Assembly: GCF_018614525.1 (NCBI RefSeq) | Contig: NZ_JAGGOL010000020.1 | Location: 1 to 64,000 of the forward strand | Direction of reading: 5' to 3' | Length of the DNA: 64,000 bases | From: Streptomyces sp. ISL-11 | Lineage (GTDB): Bacteria; Actinomycetota; Actinomycetes; Streptomycetales; Streptomycetaceae | In this document: piece after piece, positions 47,614-56,658 of the stretch | How positions within the stretch are numbered: position 1 is the first letter of the stretch | How the letters are laid out: every line of letters starts with the position of its first letter | Notes under the pieces: generated by a model | What the model was told of the DNA's origin: nothing | The model's database searches: none | The model's input: only the letters and a program-made list of their open reading frames with translations | Position numbers and translations under genes: made by a program

Positions 47614-49248
47614 TCACCCCGCCCGCAGCACCGCCGCCACGATCGGGCCCGCCGAGTCGCCGCCGTGACCGCCCTGCGGGACGACGGCCGCCGCGGCGAC
47701 GTCGCCGCGGTAGCCCGTGAACCAGCCGTTGGGCGCGGCCTGGTTGTCGACCTCGGCGGAGCCCGTCTTCGCGCCGATGTCGTCGCCGAGCCCGGACATC
47801 GCCTTCGCGCCCGTACCCGACGTCGCCGTGAGCCGCATCATCGAGCGCAGCTGCTGCGCGACCGCGGCGGGCAGTGCGCGCGGCGCCCGTGCGAGTTCGC
47901 GGTCGTCGACGGAGGGGGCCACTAGGTAGGGCTGGTGGAAGGCGCCGTCGCGGACGGTCGCGGCGACGGAGGCCATGTTCAGCGGGGACATCTGGACCCG
48001 GCCCTGGCCGATCATCGCGGCGGCCTTCCCGGAGCCGGTGTCGGCCGGCACGCTGCCGTCGAACGAGGCGACGCCGGTCTTCCACTCCAGGCCGAGGCCG
48101 AAGACGTCCTTGGCCTCGGCGGCGAGGGCGCCGTCGGGCACATCGCCGGCCAGGGAGATGAAGGCGGTGTTGCAGGAGTCCGCGAAGTCCCGCGCGAAGG
48201 TCGCGGAGGGGTTCTCGCTGCCCTCGACGTTGTGGAAGCGCATGCCGTAGGTGGCGTACTTCGGACACGGCAGCGGCTTGTCCGGTGCCGCCTTGCCCTG
48301 CTCCAGGAGCATCGCCGCCGTCACGATCTTCATCGTGGAGCCGGGCGCGGTCTGGCCCAGCAGCGCGGTGTTGAACTCCGTCTTCTTGGAGTTGGCCACC
48401 GCCAGGATCTCGCCGGTGCCGGCCTTCAGCGCGACGACGGAGGCGTCGGTGCGGCCGGCCACCGCCGATTCGGCGGCGCGCTGCACGTCCGCGTCCAGCG
48501 TGGTCGTCAGCCGGCCGGGCTTGCCCTTGGAGACCACGTGCAGGGTCTTCGGCTCGGCGGCGCCTCCGTTCGCGCCCGGGGCCTCTTTCGGGACCGCGGC
48601 CCGGACGCTCACGGCGGGCACGCCGCCGGCCTGCTGACCGTACCGCCTGCGCAGCTCCGGCAGAACGGCCACGAGCGAGGGATGGTCCTTGGCGTCCAGC
48701 GCGGTGCCGTTGCGGTCGACGGCGGTGATCTCCGGGGCCGCGCCGGCGTCGGTTCTCAGCGTCTCGCCGCGCGCGAGCTGCGGGTGCACGACGGAGGGCT
48801 GCCAGTCCACCAGCGCGCGGCCGCTGGTCGTGCCGCGGACGACGACGAGAGAGGATTCGTACGACCAGGTGGAGCGCTGCTCCCCGAAGTGGACCTGTGC
48901 GGTGACGGAGAACGGCACCTTGGCGCCGGCGGCGGTCCCCGGCTTGAGCTCCACCTTCTCGACGTGGGCCTGCTCGCGGTAACCGGTCAGGGCGGTGGTC
49001 GCCGCCGGGACGTTGTCGGTCAGCTCGGCGGCCCTGGCCGCGTCGCCCGCCTCCCAGGCCGCGAGGAACTCACGGGCGGTCCTGTCGATCTCGCCGTCCG
49101 TCGGCGGCCCGGTCTTCACCGGCGCGGCCTTGCCGTGGGTGGACGACGGGTTCGTGACCGCGTCGACGAGGTTGTACGCGCCGAGCCCGGCCGCCCCCAC
49201 CATCGCGGCGGCGACGCCCCCCAGCGCGATCTTCGCACCCTTGTGCAT
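47614..49248 (-). CDS. Penicillin-binding protein (class B-like transpeptidase)
   Basis: 544 residues. An N-terminal membrane anchor (ALGGVAAAMVGAAGLGAYNLV) precedes an NTF2/MecA_N-like domain (about 45-150) and a dimerisation part. The transpeptidase domain has SxxK as GSTMKIVTA, SxN as DSCNTAF, and KTG as GAKTGSAE, all intact. It crosslinks peptidoglycan on the outer face of the membrane. ATG 49248. It lies next to the protein mannosyltransferase gene on the same strand, in the conserved Streptomyces envelope block. Confidence 0.93.
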   Translation of the reverse strand: MHKGAKIALGGVAAAMVGAAGLGAYNLVDAVTNPSSTHGKAAPVKTGPPTDGEIDRTAREFLAAWEAGDAARAAELTDNVPAATTALTGYREQAHVEKVELKPGTAAGAKVPFSVTAQVHFGEQRSTWSYESSLVVVRGTTSGRALVDWQPSVVHPQLARGETLRTDAGAAPEITAVDRNGTALDAKDHPSLVAVLPELRRRYGQQAGGVPAVSVRAAVPKEAPGANGGAAEPKTLHVVSKGKPGRLTTTLDADVQRAAESAVAGRTDASVVALKAGTGEILAVANSKKTEFNTALLGQTAPGSTMKIVTAAMLLEQGKAAPDKPLPCPKYATYGMRFHNVEGSENPSATFARDFADSCNTAFISLAGDVPDGALAAEAKDVFGLGLEWKTGVASFDGSVPADTGSGKAAAMIGQGRVQMSPLNMASVAATVRDGAFHQPYLVAPSVDDRELARAPRALPAAVAQQLRSMMRLTATSGTGAKAMSGLGDDIGAKTGSAEVDNQAAPNGWFTGYRGDVAAAAVVPQGGHGGDSAGPIVAAVLRAG

Positions 49249-49415
49249 AAGTCAGTCCCCTCCCGGTCCCCACCCAGGTCTTAATCACTCGATTAAAACC
49301 TCCGATTCGGCACTGTACGGGACGGGAATGACACGAGGGACCGGGATGGCCGGAATCCACCACCCCGGAATCACCGGCTCCGCCATGGCTCCTGATGGAG
49401 CGTCAGCTCAGAGGG

Positions 49416-51137
49416 TCAGATCCAGGTGTCGAACCACATCCGGTCGCGCCACGCCTCCATCGGGATCGGATGCCCGGTGTAGAGGGGGAAGAAGTAGATG
49501 AAGTTCCACGCGATCAGCAGCACCAGCGTGCCCGCGCCGATCGCCCCCACCACCCGGCGCCGCTCCGAGGACCCCGGCGGCCCCAGGATCGCCCCGATCA
49601 TCATGGCCACCGCCAGACACAGGAACGGCACGAACACCACCGCGTAGAACACGAAGATGGTCCGCTCCTGCCACAGGAACCACGGCAGATAACCCGCCGC
49701 CACCGCGCACAGCACGCCGCCCGCCCGCCAGTCACGCCGGAACGCCCACCGGTAGAGCAGGTACAGCAGCGCGAAGCACGCCGCCCACCACAGCAGCGGG
49801 GTGCCCAGCGCGAGCACCTCGCGGGCGCACTTGTCGGCCGTGTCCGTCGGGCAGCCGTCCGTGCCGGGCGCCGGCGACTCGTAGAAGTACGAGACCGGAC
49901 GGGACTGGACCAGCCAGCTCCACGGGTTGGACTGGTAGGTGTGCGGCGAGGAGAGCGTGGTGTTGAAGTCCCACACCTCGCGCTCGTACTTCCACAGGCT
50001 GCGCAGCGGATTGAGGACACCCGCCAGGAACCCGTCCGGGCTGTGGCCGCCCTCGGTCTCCGCCCAGTGCCGGTAGTAACCGCTGTGCCGCCAGCCGTCC
50101 TTCTCGCTGTACGTACCGCTGTTGGCGAACCAGCCGGTCCACGACGCCAGGTAGACGCCCACGGCCACCGGCACCGTCGACAGGAACGCCCACGGCACGT
50201 CACGGCGCAGCGCGGCGAGCGCGGGGACGCGGGCACCGGCGACGCGGCGCGCGCCCATGTCCCACACCACCATCAGCAGCCCGAACGCCGCCAGGTACAC
50301 CACGCCGTTCCACTTCGTGGCGCAGGCCAGCCCCAGGAACACCCCCGCGGCGAGCCGCCACGGCCGCCACCCCAGCCCCAGCCGGCCGCCGACCGCGGCG
50401 TCCGGCCGTACGAGCCCGTCGTCGCCCTCCGGCAGCGCCGCCGCCAGCCGCGCCCGGGCCTTGTCCCGGTCCACCAGCACACAGCCGAACGCCGCCAGCA
50501 CGAAGAACATCAGCACCGAGTCGAGCAGCGAGGTCCGGCTCATCACGAAGTGCAGCCCGTCCACCGCCAGCAGGGCACCGGCGAGGCAGCCCAGGAAGGT
50601 GGAACGGAACAGCCGGCGTCCGATGCGGCACAGCATCAGCACCGTCAGCGTGCCGAGCACGGCGACCACGAAACGCCAGCCGAACGGATTCAGCCCGTAC
50701 AGCCACTCACCGACGCCGATGACCCACTTGCCCACCGGCGGGTGCACCACGTAGCCCGGCGCGTCGGGGACGTCGCTCCAGCCGCCGAGGACCTTGTCGT
50801 TGATGTCGTCGGGCCACTTCGCCTCGTAGCCGTACTTCCACAGCGCCCAGGCGTCCTTCGCGTAATACGTCTCGTCGAATATCACCGCCTTGGGGCTGCC
50901 CAGGTGCCAGAAGCGGATCAGCCCCGCGAAGAGCGCCACGGCCAGCGGTCCGGCCCACCCCGACCAGCGGGTCCACCTCCGCGCCCGCTCCCCGGGGAAC
51001 GGCGGCACGAGCCGCTCGCGCACGCCCGGCCGCCGCCCCTCCACATAGCCGAACCGGCGGAGTCTGCGCTGCCACGGAGGCTGCTGCTCGTCTGCCGTCT
51101 CGCCCTGCCGGGCCCGGGTCGCGGTGTCACTGGTCAC
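49416..51137 (-). CDS. pmt: Protein O-mannosyltransferase (PMT family, GT39)
   Basis: 573 residues, many TM helices. The first luminal loop has the catalytic acidic pair in VIFDETYYAKDAW, followed by HPPVGKWVIGVGEWLYG. A large external loop contains GYYRHWAETEGGHSPDG and NPWSWLVQSRPVSYFYE. The C-terminus has NFIYFFPLYTGHPIPMEAWRDRMWFDTWI, highly conserved in actinobacterial Pmt. It transfers mannose from polyprenyl phosphate to secreted proteins during Sec translocation. The GTG 51137 start leaves a short charged cytoplasmic N-terminus. Confidence 0.95.
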   Translation of the reverse strand: MTSDTATRARQGETADEQQPPWQRRLRRFGYVEGRRPGVRERLVPPFPGERARRWTRWSGWAGPLAVALFAGLIRFWHLGSPKAVIFDETYYAKDAWALWKYGYEAKWPDDINDKVLGGWSDVPDAPGYVVHPPVGKWVIGVGEWLYGLNPFGWRFVVAVLGTLTVLMLCRIGRRLFRSTFLGCLAGALLAVDGLHFVMSRTSLLDSVLMFFVLAAFGCVLVDRDKARARLAAALPEGDDGLVRPDAAVGGRLGLGWRPWRLAAGVFLGLACATKWNGVVYLAAFGLLMVVWDMGARRVAGARVPALAALRRDVPWAFLSTVPVAVGVYLASWTGWFANSGTYSEKDGWRHSGYYRHWAETEGGHSPDGFLAGVLNPLRSLWKYEREVWDFNTTLSSPHTYQSNPWSWLVQSRPVSYFYESPAPGTDGCPTDTADKCAREVLALGTPLLWWAACFALLYLLYRWAFRRDWRAGGVLCAVAAGYLPWFLWQERTIFVFYAVVFVPFLCLAVAMMIGAILGPPGSSERRRVVGAIGAGTLVLLIAWNFIYFFPLYTGHPIPMEAWRDRMWFDTWI

Positions 51138-51203
51138 CGCGCCATCGTAGGGAACCGGCCTGTGCGAATCCCCGGCGCGCCGCGCGCGGCCCCCGGCGAG
51201 GCG

Positions 51204-51708
51204 TCAGCGTACGGTCTCCTTCTCCGTTCCGAGCCACACCGTGGAACCACTCCCCGTGACGGTCAGGCCGAAGTCGAAAATCTCCGGCCCAACCCGCCGG
51301 GCGCGTCTGTGCCACCCATGCGCGGGGAACGCGCAGCACGGAGGCGGTGGACAGGAGGCGGTCGTACGGTGCGGCGGCCGGGTGGCCCTGCTCGCCATCG
51401 GCCGTGATGACGGCGGTGCCGTACCCGGCGGCACGCAGCGTGGTGCGGGCGGCTTCGGCGAGCGCGGGGTCGATCTCGACGGTCGTGACGTTCCCGGGGC
51501 CGACCCGGTATTCGATGAGTGCGGCGTTGCAGCTCGTGCCGGATCCCACCTCCAGGACGTGCTGCCCGGGGTGGAGGTCCGCTTCGGCGAGCATCGTGAA
51601 CACCGCGTCGGGTGCGCTGATGGAACTGGTCGGTACCGTGCCCGTTCCCCCGGCGGGCACCTTGCCGTCGTCGACCTGGGTGACGACGGGCGACCGCACG
51701 TCGTACAC
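51204..51708 (-). pseudogene. Broken L-isoaspartyl-type O-methyltransferase
   Basis: The minus-strand frame from 51708 encodes the SAM-binding core: PDAVFTMLAEADLHPGQHVLEVGSGTSCNAALIEYRVGPGNVTTVEIDPALAEAARTTL, then VLRVPRAWVAQTRPAG. In this family (including FxLD-type methyltransferases) about 60 residues should precede YDVRSPVVTQ and about 150 should follow TRPGG. Instead the family's C-terminal end DFGLTVTGSGSTVWLGTE follows at once, and in a different frame. So it carries an N-terminal truncation, an internal deletion and a frameshift. It is downstream of the DUF6415 gene on the same strand. Confidence 0.75.
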
Positions 51709-51722
51709 CGTCCGTGCCCACC

Positions 51723-51754
51723 GGTGGGGTGATCAGGCGGTGGGGTGATCAGGC
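51723..51754 (+). repeat. 16-bp perfect tandem duplication
   Basis: GGTGGGGTGATCAGGC twice in succession. It spans the stop codon of the DUF6415 gene, suggesting a recent slippage or repair scar beside the broken methyltransferase. Confidence 0.9.
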
Positions 51755-52111
51755 GTCGAGAGGCAGGTGACACCGGAGACGGTGGCAGACGCGGCCGAGA
51801 TCCTGCATGTGACCGACGGCCGACCGCAGGCCCGTGCCGGGCCCCGCGCCGAGTACGCGGCGGGTTTCGGACAGCGCCGACCTCGCCTGGTGCCACTCGG
51901 CCGTGCCGTGGTCCATGCGGCGGGCGCGGTCCTCGACGTGCGGTACGAGCCGAGTGACGAAGCTCCGCAACCGTTCGGTGAGGTCCTCCACGGCCTCGGC
52001 GCGCGGCAGGACGGCGGAGGGCGCCAAGGCGCGGCCGACGGCATCGGTAAGGGCGTGGCGCATCTCCGCCGTGAAGCGGTCGGCGCCGGGCGTCGTCGCG
52101 GCTGAGTTCAT
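51749..52111 (-). CDS. DUF6415-like small helical protein
   Basis: 120 residues, all-helical. AEMRHALTDAVGRALAPSAVL, EAVEDLTERLRSFVTRLVPHVED and GLRSAVGHMQDLGRVCHRLRCHL match the pattern of DUF6415 (helices with a conserved HxxxLGRxCxxLxxH-like end), a family found beside Streptomyces regulators and methyltransferases. ATG 52111 is divergent from the TPR regulator, 119 nt apart. The last codons lie in the 16-bp duplication. Confidence 0.7.
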   Translation of the reverse strand: MNSAATTPGADRFTAEMRHALTDAVGRALAPSAVLPRAEAVEDLTERLRSFVTRLVPHVEDRARRMDHGTAEWHQARSALSETRRVLGAGPGTGLRSAVGHMQDLGRVCHRLRCHLPLDA

Positions 52112-52230
52112 GAACGGGCTCCCTCATAGAGATCTGTTCGCATGCCGAGGTAACTACGGAAAGGGGCCCGGCCGGTACCGTGAGAGGGAGGCGTGAATGT
52201 GAAAGCCATGAAAGTCGGCGGGAGTTGAGC

Positions 52231-53565
52231 ATGGCGAGCAGCCCACGAACCCCGAACACCGGCCTCGCGGACCTGCTGGACGACACGCGGTGGTCCCGGG
52301 CCCAGTTCGCCACGGCGGTCAATCGAACCGGCGTCGAGGCCGGCCTGTCACTGCGCTACGACCAGTCCGCCGTCTCGCACTGGCTGTCCGGAACGATGCC
52401 ACGGGCCCAGGTCAGGCCCATCGTGCTCGAAGCCCTCTCACGGCGGCTGAAAGGACCGGTCACCCACGCGGAGGCCGGCTTCGCCCCGCCCCCGCCCGGC
52501 GCGAGCGGTGACACCCTCGAAGAGCTCGTCGACGTGGGAAGGGCCGATATGGACCCGTCCCGGAGGGGGGTCCTCACCGCAGGCATGTACTCGGCGGCGC
52601 TGGCCGTTCCGCTCTTCCCGGACCTCGCCGGGCGCGCGGCTCACGCGAGCACCGGCCGGACCGTGCGCATCGGTGAAGCGGAGGTCACCACGGTCCGCAC
52701 CATGACCGAGAAGATCGCCGACATCCTGGACGAGCTCGGCGGTGGCCACGCCCGGCCCATGGCAGCGGCCTTCCTGGTCAACACCGTCGCCCCCTACTTG
52801 AAGGCATCGGCACCGGAGAAGATCCGCAAGGACATGCTGGCCGCCGCCTCCGACCTCGTGTACCTCACGGGCTGGATGGCGATGTACGAGCGTGAGCACG
52901 GCCTCGGCCAGCGCTACTACACCAAGGCGCTCAAGCTGGCCGGGGCGGCGGAAGACCACATCACGTACTGCCGGACCCTGCGCGGCATGAGCCTCCAGGC
53001 GTCGAACCTCGGCTACGGCGCGAAAGCTCTGCAACTGGCCGACGCCGCAGCCGAGGCATCGCCGAAGGCCGGACCACGCCTGAAGGCGTTCCTCGCCGGG
53101 CAGCAGGCCCACGCGGCGTCGATGACCGGGGACCGGCACACCGCCTTCACCCGTCTTCGGGAGACGGAGGCCGCGCTGTCGAAGGCGGATTCGCGGCGCG
53201 AGGCCATCGGCGGTTATGACACCAGCGCCTACCAGTTCCACGTCTCGCACGTGCTCTACGAGTGCAAGGACCTCGAAGGATCCATCCGCGCCATGCGGGA
53301 ATCCCTCAAGGCCCAGCCCCGGCAGCAGCGCCAGGGCCGCGTCCACTCGAACGGACTGCTGGCGCAGCGCCAGTTCGATCTGGGGCACGTCGAGGCTGCG
53401 TGTGCCACGTGGCACGCCTTCCTGGACGACTACGTGCAGCTCTCGTCCGCGCGCGGTGACGAGCACTTCGACACGATGCGGCGCCGCGTCCGGCAGTACG
53501 CGACCACCCGCGCGGTACGCGAGCTGGCCGAGCGGGCGGGCGAGGTGGCTCGCGCCAAAAGCTGA
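52231..53565 (+). CDS. Helix-turn-helix/TPR regulator
   Basis: 444 residues. The N-terminal DNA-binding part (LADLLDDTRWSRAQFATAVN...DQSAVSHWLSGTMPRAQVRPIVLEAL) precedes a linker with a Tat-like motif (PSRRGVLTAGMYSAALAVPL, residues 109-128) and a long TPR-like helical domain (YERE...GQRYYTKALKLA, TYCRTLRGMSLQASNLGYGAKALQLAD, ...QRQFDLGHVEAACATWHAFLDDYV). This layout is typical of Streptomyces TPR regulators of unknown signal. ATG 52231 has GGGAG upstream. It is divergent from the DUF6415 gene. Confidence 0.85.
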   Translation: MASSPRTPNTGLADLLDDTRWSRAQFATAVNRTGVEAGLSLRYDQSAVSHWLSGTMPRAQVRPIVLEALSRRLKGPVTHAEAGFAPPPPGASGDTLEELVDVGRADMDPSRRGVLTAGMYSAALAVPLFPDLAGRAAHASTGRTVRIGEAEVTTVRTMTEKIADILDELGGGHARPMAAAFLVNTVAPYLKASAPEKIRKDMLAAASDLVYLTGWMAMYEREHGLGQRYYTKALKLAGAAEDHITYCRTLRGMSLQASNLGYGAKALQLADAAAEASPKAGPRLKAFLAGQQAHAASMTGDRHTAFTRLRETEAALSKADSRREAIGGYDTSAYQFHVSHVLYECKDLEGSIRAMRESLKAQPRQQRQGRVHSNGLLAQRQFDLGHVEAACATWHAFLDDYVQLSSARGDEHFDTMRRRVRQYATTRAVRELAERAGEVARAKS

Positions 53566-53576
53566 CCGGCGGACGC

Positions 53577-53954
53577 CTAGCCCGCGCTCAGCCGCCGCAG
53601 GTTCTCCTCGATGGCGGCCTCCGTCAGCCGGAGTTCCGCCGTCGGGCTGAACTGCACGATCTCGCTGCCCGCGGAGGCCAGCGGTACGTGGCCGCGCGGG
53701 AGGTAGAACGCGTCGCCCTCCTCGAAGACCTCCTCGTGGTCGGGGTAGCGGTAGGTCACCCGGCCCTTGAGGACGTAGCCCCAGTGCGGGCAGGCGCACT
53801 GGTCGTCGGGCAGGCCCCGCAGCAGCAGGGTGCCGTCGACGTCCTCACGGAAGGTCACGAAATTGACCGTGTAGCCGTCGATGTCCTCGTGCCGGTCCAG
53901 CACCTGCCCGTGGTCCTGGACCTGGGCGGCGCTCTCCTTCGATACCTTCGGCAT
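53577..53954 (-). CDS. Cupin-domain protein
   Basis: 125 residues, single cupin barrel: CPHWGYVLKGRVTYRYPDHEEVFEEGDAFYLPRGHVPLASAGSEIVQFSP. The first motif has His but lacks the usual HxH triad and the second has Gly-His-Val-Pro, so metal binding is uncertain. ATG 53954 has GAGGAGG nearby; the longer frame to 54218 runs antisense to rsmI. Function unknown. Confidence 0.88.
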   Translation of the reverse strand: MPKVSKESAAQVQDHGQVLDRHEDIDGYTVNFVTFREDVDGTLLLRGLPDDQCACPHWGYVLKGRVTYRYPDHEEVFEEGDAFYLPRGHVPLASAGSEIVQFSPTAELRLTEAAIEENLRRLSAG

Positions 53955-54063
53955 GCGTCTCACCTCCTCGGGGAGGTCCGAAGGTGCACCTCCAGCGTCT
54001 CCCCTCGGCGGGCCCGGGGCCACCAGGGGCGGCGCCACCGCCCGACCCTGCGAGGATGGGGCT

Positions 54064-54945
54064 GTGACTGGAACGCTCGTACTCGCAGGTACCCCCATCG
54101 GTGACGTCGACGACGCGCCCCCGCGGCTGGCCGCCGAGCTCGCCGCCGCCGAGGTGATCGCCGCCGAGGACACCCGGCGGCTGCGCCGCCTCACCCAGGC
54201 GCTGGGCGTGCACACCACCGGCCGGGTCGTGTCCTACTTCGAGGGCAACGAGTCGGCCCGTACGCCCGAGCTCGTCGAGGCACTGGCCGGCGGGGCGCGG
54301 GTGCTGCTGGTCACCGACGCGGGGATGCCGTCGGTGTCCGACCCCGGCTACCGGCTGGTGGCCGCCGCCGTGGAGCGGGACATCAAGGTCACGGCCGTGC
54401 CGGGGCCGTCGGCCGTGCTGACGGCGCTCGCGGTGAGCGGGCTGCCCGTGGACCGGTTCTGCTTCGAGGGCTTCCTGCCGCGCAAGGCGGGGGAGCGGCT
54501 CGGGCGGCTGCGGGAGATCGCGGACGAGCGCCGCACCCTCGTCTACTTCGAGGCGCCGCACCGGCTGGACGACACCCTCGCCGCCATGGCCGAGGTGCTG
54601 GGCGCCACCCGCCGGGCCGCGGTGTGCCGGGAGCTGACCAAGACCTACGAGGAGGTCAAGCGCGGCCCGCTCGCCGAGCTCGCCGCCTGGGCGGCCGAGG
54701 GCGTGCGCGGCGAGATCACCATCGTGGTGGAGGGCGCCCCCGAGCCCGGCCCGCAGAACCTCGACGCCGCCGAGCTGGTCCGCCGGGTGCGGGTCAGGGA
54801 AGAGGCCGGGGAACGCCGCAAGGAGGCCATCGTGGCCGTCGCGGCGGAATTGGGGCTTCCCAAGCGGGAGGTTTTCGACGCCGTCGTCGCGGCCAAAAAC
54901 GCCGCTGTACAGCAGGGCCCATCAGAAGGTAAAGGGCTATCGTGA
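54064..54945 (+). CDS. rsmI: 16S rRNA (cytidine-1402-2'-O)-methyltransferase RsmI
   Basis: 293 residues of the tetrapyrrole-methylase-like SAM fold: LVLAGTPIGDVDDAPPRL, EDTRRLRRL, LLVTDAGMPSVSDPGY, PGPSAVLTALAVSGLP, FEAPHRLDDTL and CRELTKTYEEVKRGPL. RsmI modifies C1402 in the ribosome P site. The usual 'N' of TPIGNL is D here (TPIGDVDDAP). GTG 54064 starts VTGTLVLAGTP. It belongs to the conserved rsmI-tatD-rpf-rsmA-ispE gene order. Confidence 0.95.
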   Translation: MTGTLVLAGTPIGDVDDAPPRLAAELAAAEVIAAEDTRRLRRLTQALGVHTTGRVVSYFEGNESARTPELVEALAGGARVLLVTDAGMPSVSDPGYRLVAAAVERDIKVTAVPGPSAVLTALAVSGLPVDRFCFEGFLPRKAGERLGRLREIADERRTLVYFEAPHRLDDTLAAMAEVLGATRRAAVCRELTKTYEEVKRGPLAELAAWAAEGVRGEITIVVEGAPEPGPQNLDAAELVRRVRVREEAGERRKEAIVAVAAELGLPKREVFDAVVAAKNAAVQQGPSEGKGLS

Positions 54946-55079
54946 AAGGCAAAGCTTAGGCCTGGCAGCCTGGCATTTTGGGCAGTGCGACGCCAAGTTC
55001 CTCCCAATTCGGAGGAGAGGCTGCTGCGTCATCGCCGGGAAAGGCGTTCCCTGGGTGTGGGACGTCCATCCCGGAGAGA

Positions 55080-55096
55080 CTTGTCCTCAGGACAAG
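55080..55096 (+). promoter_or_regulatory. Palindrome over the ribosome-binding site of the zinc-ribbon gene
   Basis: CTTGTCCT-C-AGGACAAG, perfect 8-bp arms. It ends at the first base of GAGGAG, ten nt before the ATG at 55107. It could act as an operator or as a translational hairpin. Confidence 0.5.
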
Positions 55097-55106
55097 AGGA
55101 GCTGCC

Positions 55107-55565
55107 ATGAGCGAGTTCGCAGGAACCTCGAACGGTGTCCAAGCGATGACCGGCTCGCACCCGGTCACCGAGCCCGGCGCACCCGAGCCGGCGCACGAGT
55201 CGTACGCCTTCGCCTGCATGCGGTGCGGGCACGGGTGGGAACAGTCGTACGAGATAACGCACCACACCGACGCCGAGGGCCGGCCCTTCGTCATCTACTA
55301 CGCGGACGGTCAGCGCGTGACCTCGCCGCTGACCCACCCGACCTGCCTGAACTGCGGTGAGCACGTGGTGCGCATCATGCGGTCCGGCCGGGTCAAGCAG
55401 ATCGCCGACGCCCTGCACCGCCCCGCCCAGCGGGCCGTACCCGCCACCGAACAGGCTCCCGCCGGCCCGGTCCACGCGGGCGGCCCCGAGCCCGCCGACA
55501 GCACCCCGCACGAGCGGCACTGGCACCTGTCGGACATCCTGCACCCCTTCCAGCACCGCCGGTGA
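55107..55565 (+). CDS. Conserved actinobacterial protein with two CxxC pairs
   Basis: 152 residues. CMRCGHGWEQSYEITHHTDAEGRPFVIYYADGQRV and CLNCGEHVVRIMRSGRV supply a four-Cys zinc ribbon; the C-terminal third is Pro/Ala-rich, ending HERHWHLSDILHPFQHRR with several His. It may be a zinc-binding regulator or adaptor, function unknown. ATG 55107 follows GAGGAG and the palindrome at 55080-55096. Confidence 0.85.
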   Translation: MSEFAGTSNGVQAMTGSHPVTEPGAPEPAHESYAFACMRCGHGWEQSYEITHHTDAEGRPFVIYYADGQRVTSPLTHPTCLNCGEHVVRIMRSGRVKQIADALHRPAQRAVPATEQAPAGPVHAGGPEPADSTPHERHWHLSDILHPFQHRR

Positions 55566-55615
55566 GCGGGCACCGGGCGTGAACCCCGGGCCACGCGCTC
55601 CCTAGAATCGCGGTC

Positions 55616-56560
55616 ATGGCGGCAACAGCATCGAACAGCGGCGACACCGGCGGCAAGCGGAACCGGAACGACAAGGACGTCCCTCCGCCGCTCCCGGAGC
55701 CCCTGAACGTGCCCGTCGCCGATTCGCACACCCATCTGGACATGCTCCCCCAGCTACCGCTGGGAGGGGCCCCCGGTAAAGGCGTGGAAGAATCACTGGC
55801 CAAGGCGGCTTCCGTCGGCGTGACCACGGTGATCCAGGTGGGGTGCGACGTGGCCGGCTCCCGCTGGGCCGCCGAGACGGCCGCCGCCCACGACAGCGTC
55901 TGGGCCACCGTGGCCCTGCACCCCAACGAAGCGCCCCGCATCGTCCTGGGCGACCCCGACAACTGGTCGCGCCAGGGCGCCCGCGAGCCCGGCGGCGACA
56001 CCGCCCTCGACGCGGCCCTGGCCGAGATCGACGCCCTCGCCGCCCTGCCGCACGTACGCGGCGTCGGCGAGACCGGCCTCGACTTCTTCCGCACCGGCCC
56101 CGAGGGCATGGCCGCGCAGGAACACTCCTTCCGCCGCCACATCGACATCGCCAAGCGCCACGGCAAGGCCCTCGTCATCCACGACCGCGACGCCCACGCC
56201 GACGTCCTGCGCGTCCTGAAGGAGGAAGGCGCCCCCGAACGGGTCGTCTTCCACTGCTTCTCCGGCGACGCCGACATGGCCAGGACCTGCGCCGACGCCG
56301 GCTACTACCTCTCCTTCGCCGGCAACGTCACCTTCAAGAACGCCCAGCACCTGCGCGACGCCCTCGCCGTCGCCCCGCTGGACCGGGTGCTCGTCGAGAC
56401 CGACGCGCCCTTCCTGACCCCCATGCCCTATCGCGGACGGCCCAACGCGCCGTACCTCATTCCGGTCACCTTGCGCGCCATGGCCGACTACCGGGACCTC
56501 GACGTCGACGCCCTGGCCACGGCGGTCGCCGCGAATACCGCCCGCGCGTTCGGATACTGA
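55616..56560 (+). CDS. tatD: TatD-family metal-dependent DNase
   Basis: 314 residues. The metal-binding HxH is in ADSHTHLDM; other ligands are in GVGETGLDFF (Glu), VIHDRDAH, VFHCFSGD and the final Asp in VLVETDAPFL. TatD enzymes are 3'-5' exonucleases acting in DNA repair and degradation. ATG 55616 gives a Ser/Gly-rich N-terminus of about 35 residues before the barrel starts. Confidence 0.95.
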   Translation: MAATASNSGDTGGKRNRNDKDVPPPLPEPLNVPVADSHTHLDMLPQLPLGGAPGKGVEESLAKAASVGVTTVIQVGCDVAGSRWAAETAAAHDSVWATVALHPNEAPRIVLGDPDNWSRQGAREPGGDTALDAALAEIDALAALPHVRGVGETGLDFFRTGPEGMAAQEHSFRRHIDIAKRHGKALVIHDRDAHADVLRVLKEEGAPERVVFHCFSGDADMARTCADAGYYLSFAGNVTFKNAQHLRDALAVAPLDRVLVETDAPFLTPMPYRGRPNAPYLIPVTLRAMADYRDLDVDALATAVAANTARAFGY

Positions 56561-56658
56561 ACCGCACCGGCCGCGACACCCTGTGTTTATCCGACTTTGG
56601 AGAGTGACACTCCCTCCGCTACAGTCCCGGGCCGAAGCTCGACCCAGGGGAGTGTCAC

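Noticed and set aside
49395..51407. 670-codon plus-strand frame opposite the mannosyltransferase
   Set aside because: Pro/Arg/His-rich shadow frame without motifs; Pmt on the other strand is unambiguous.
56579..56658. c-di-AMP (ydaO-type) riboswitch before rpf
   Set aside because: Some Streptomyces rpf genes have one, but the space to tatD is only about 100 nt and lacks room for the motif.
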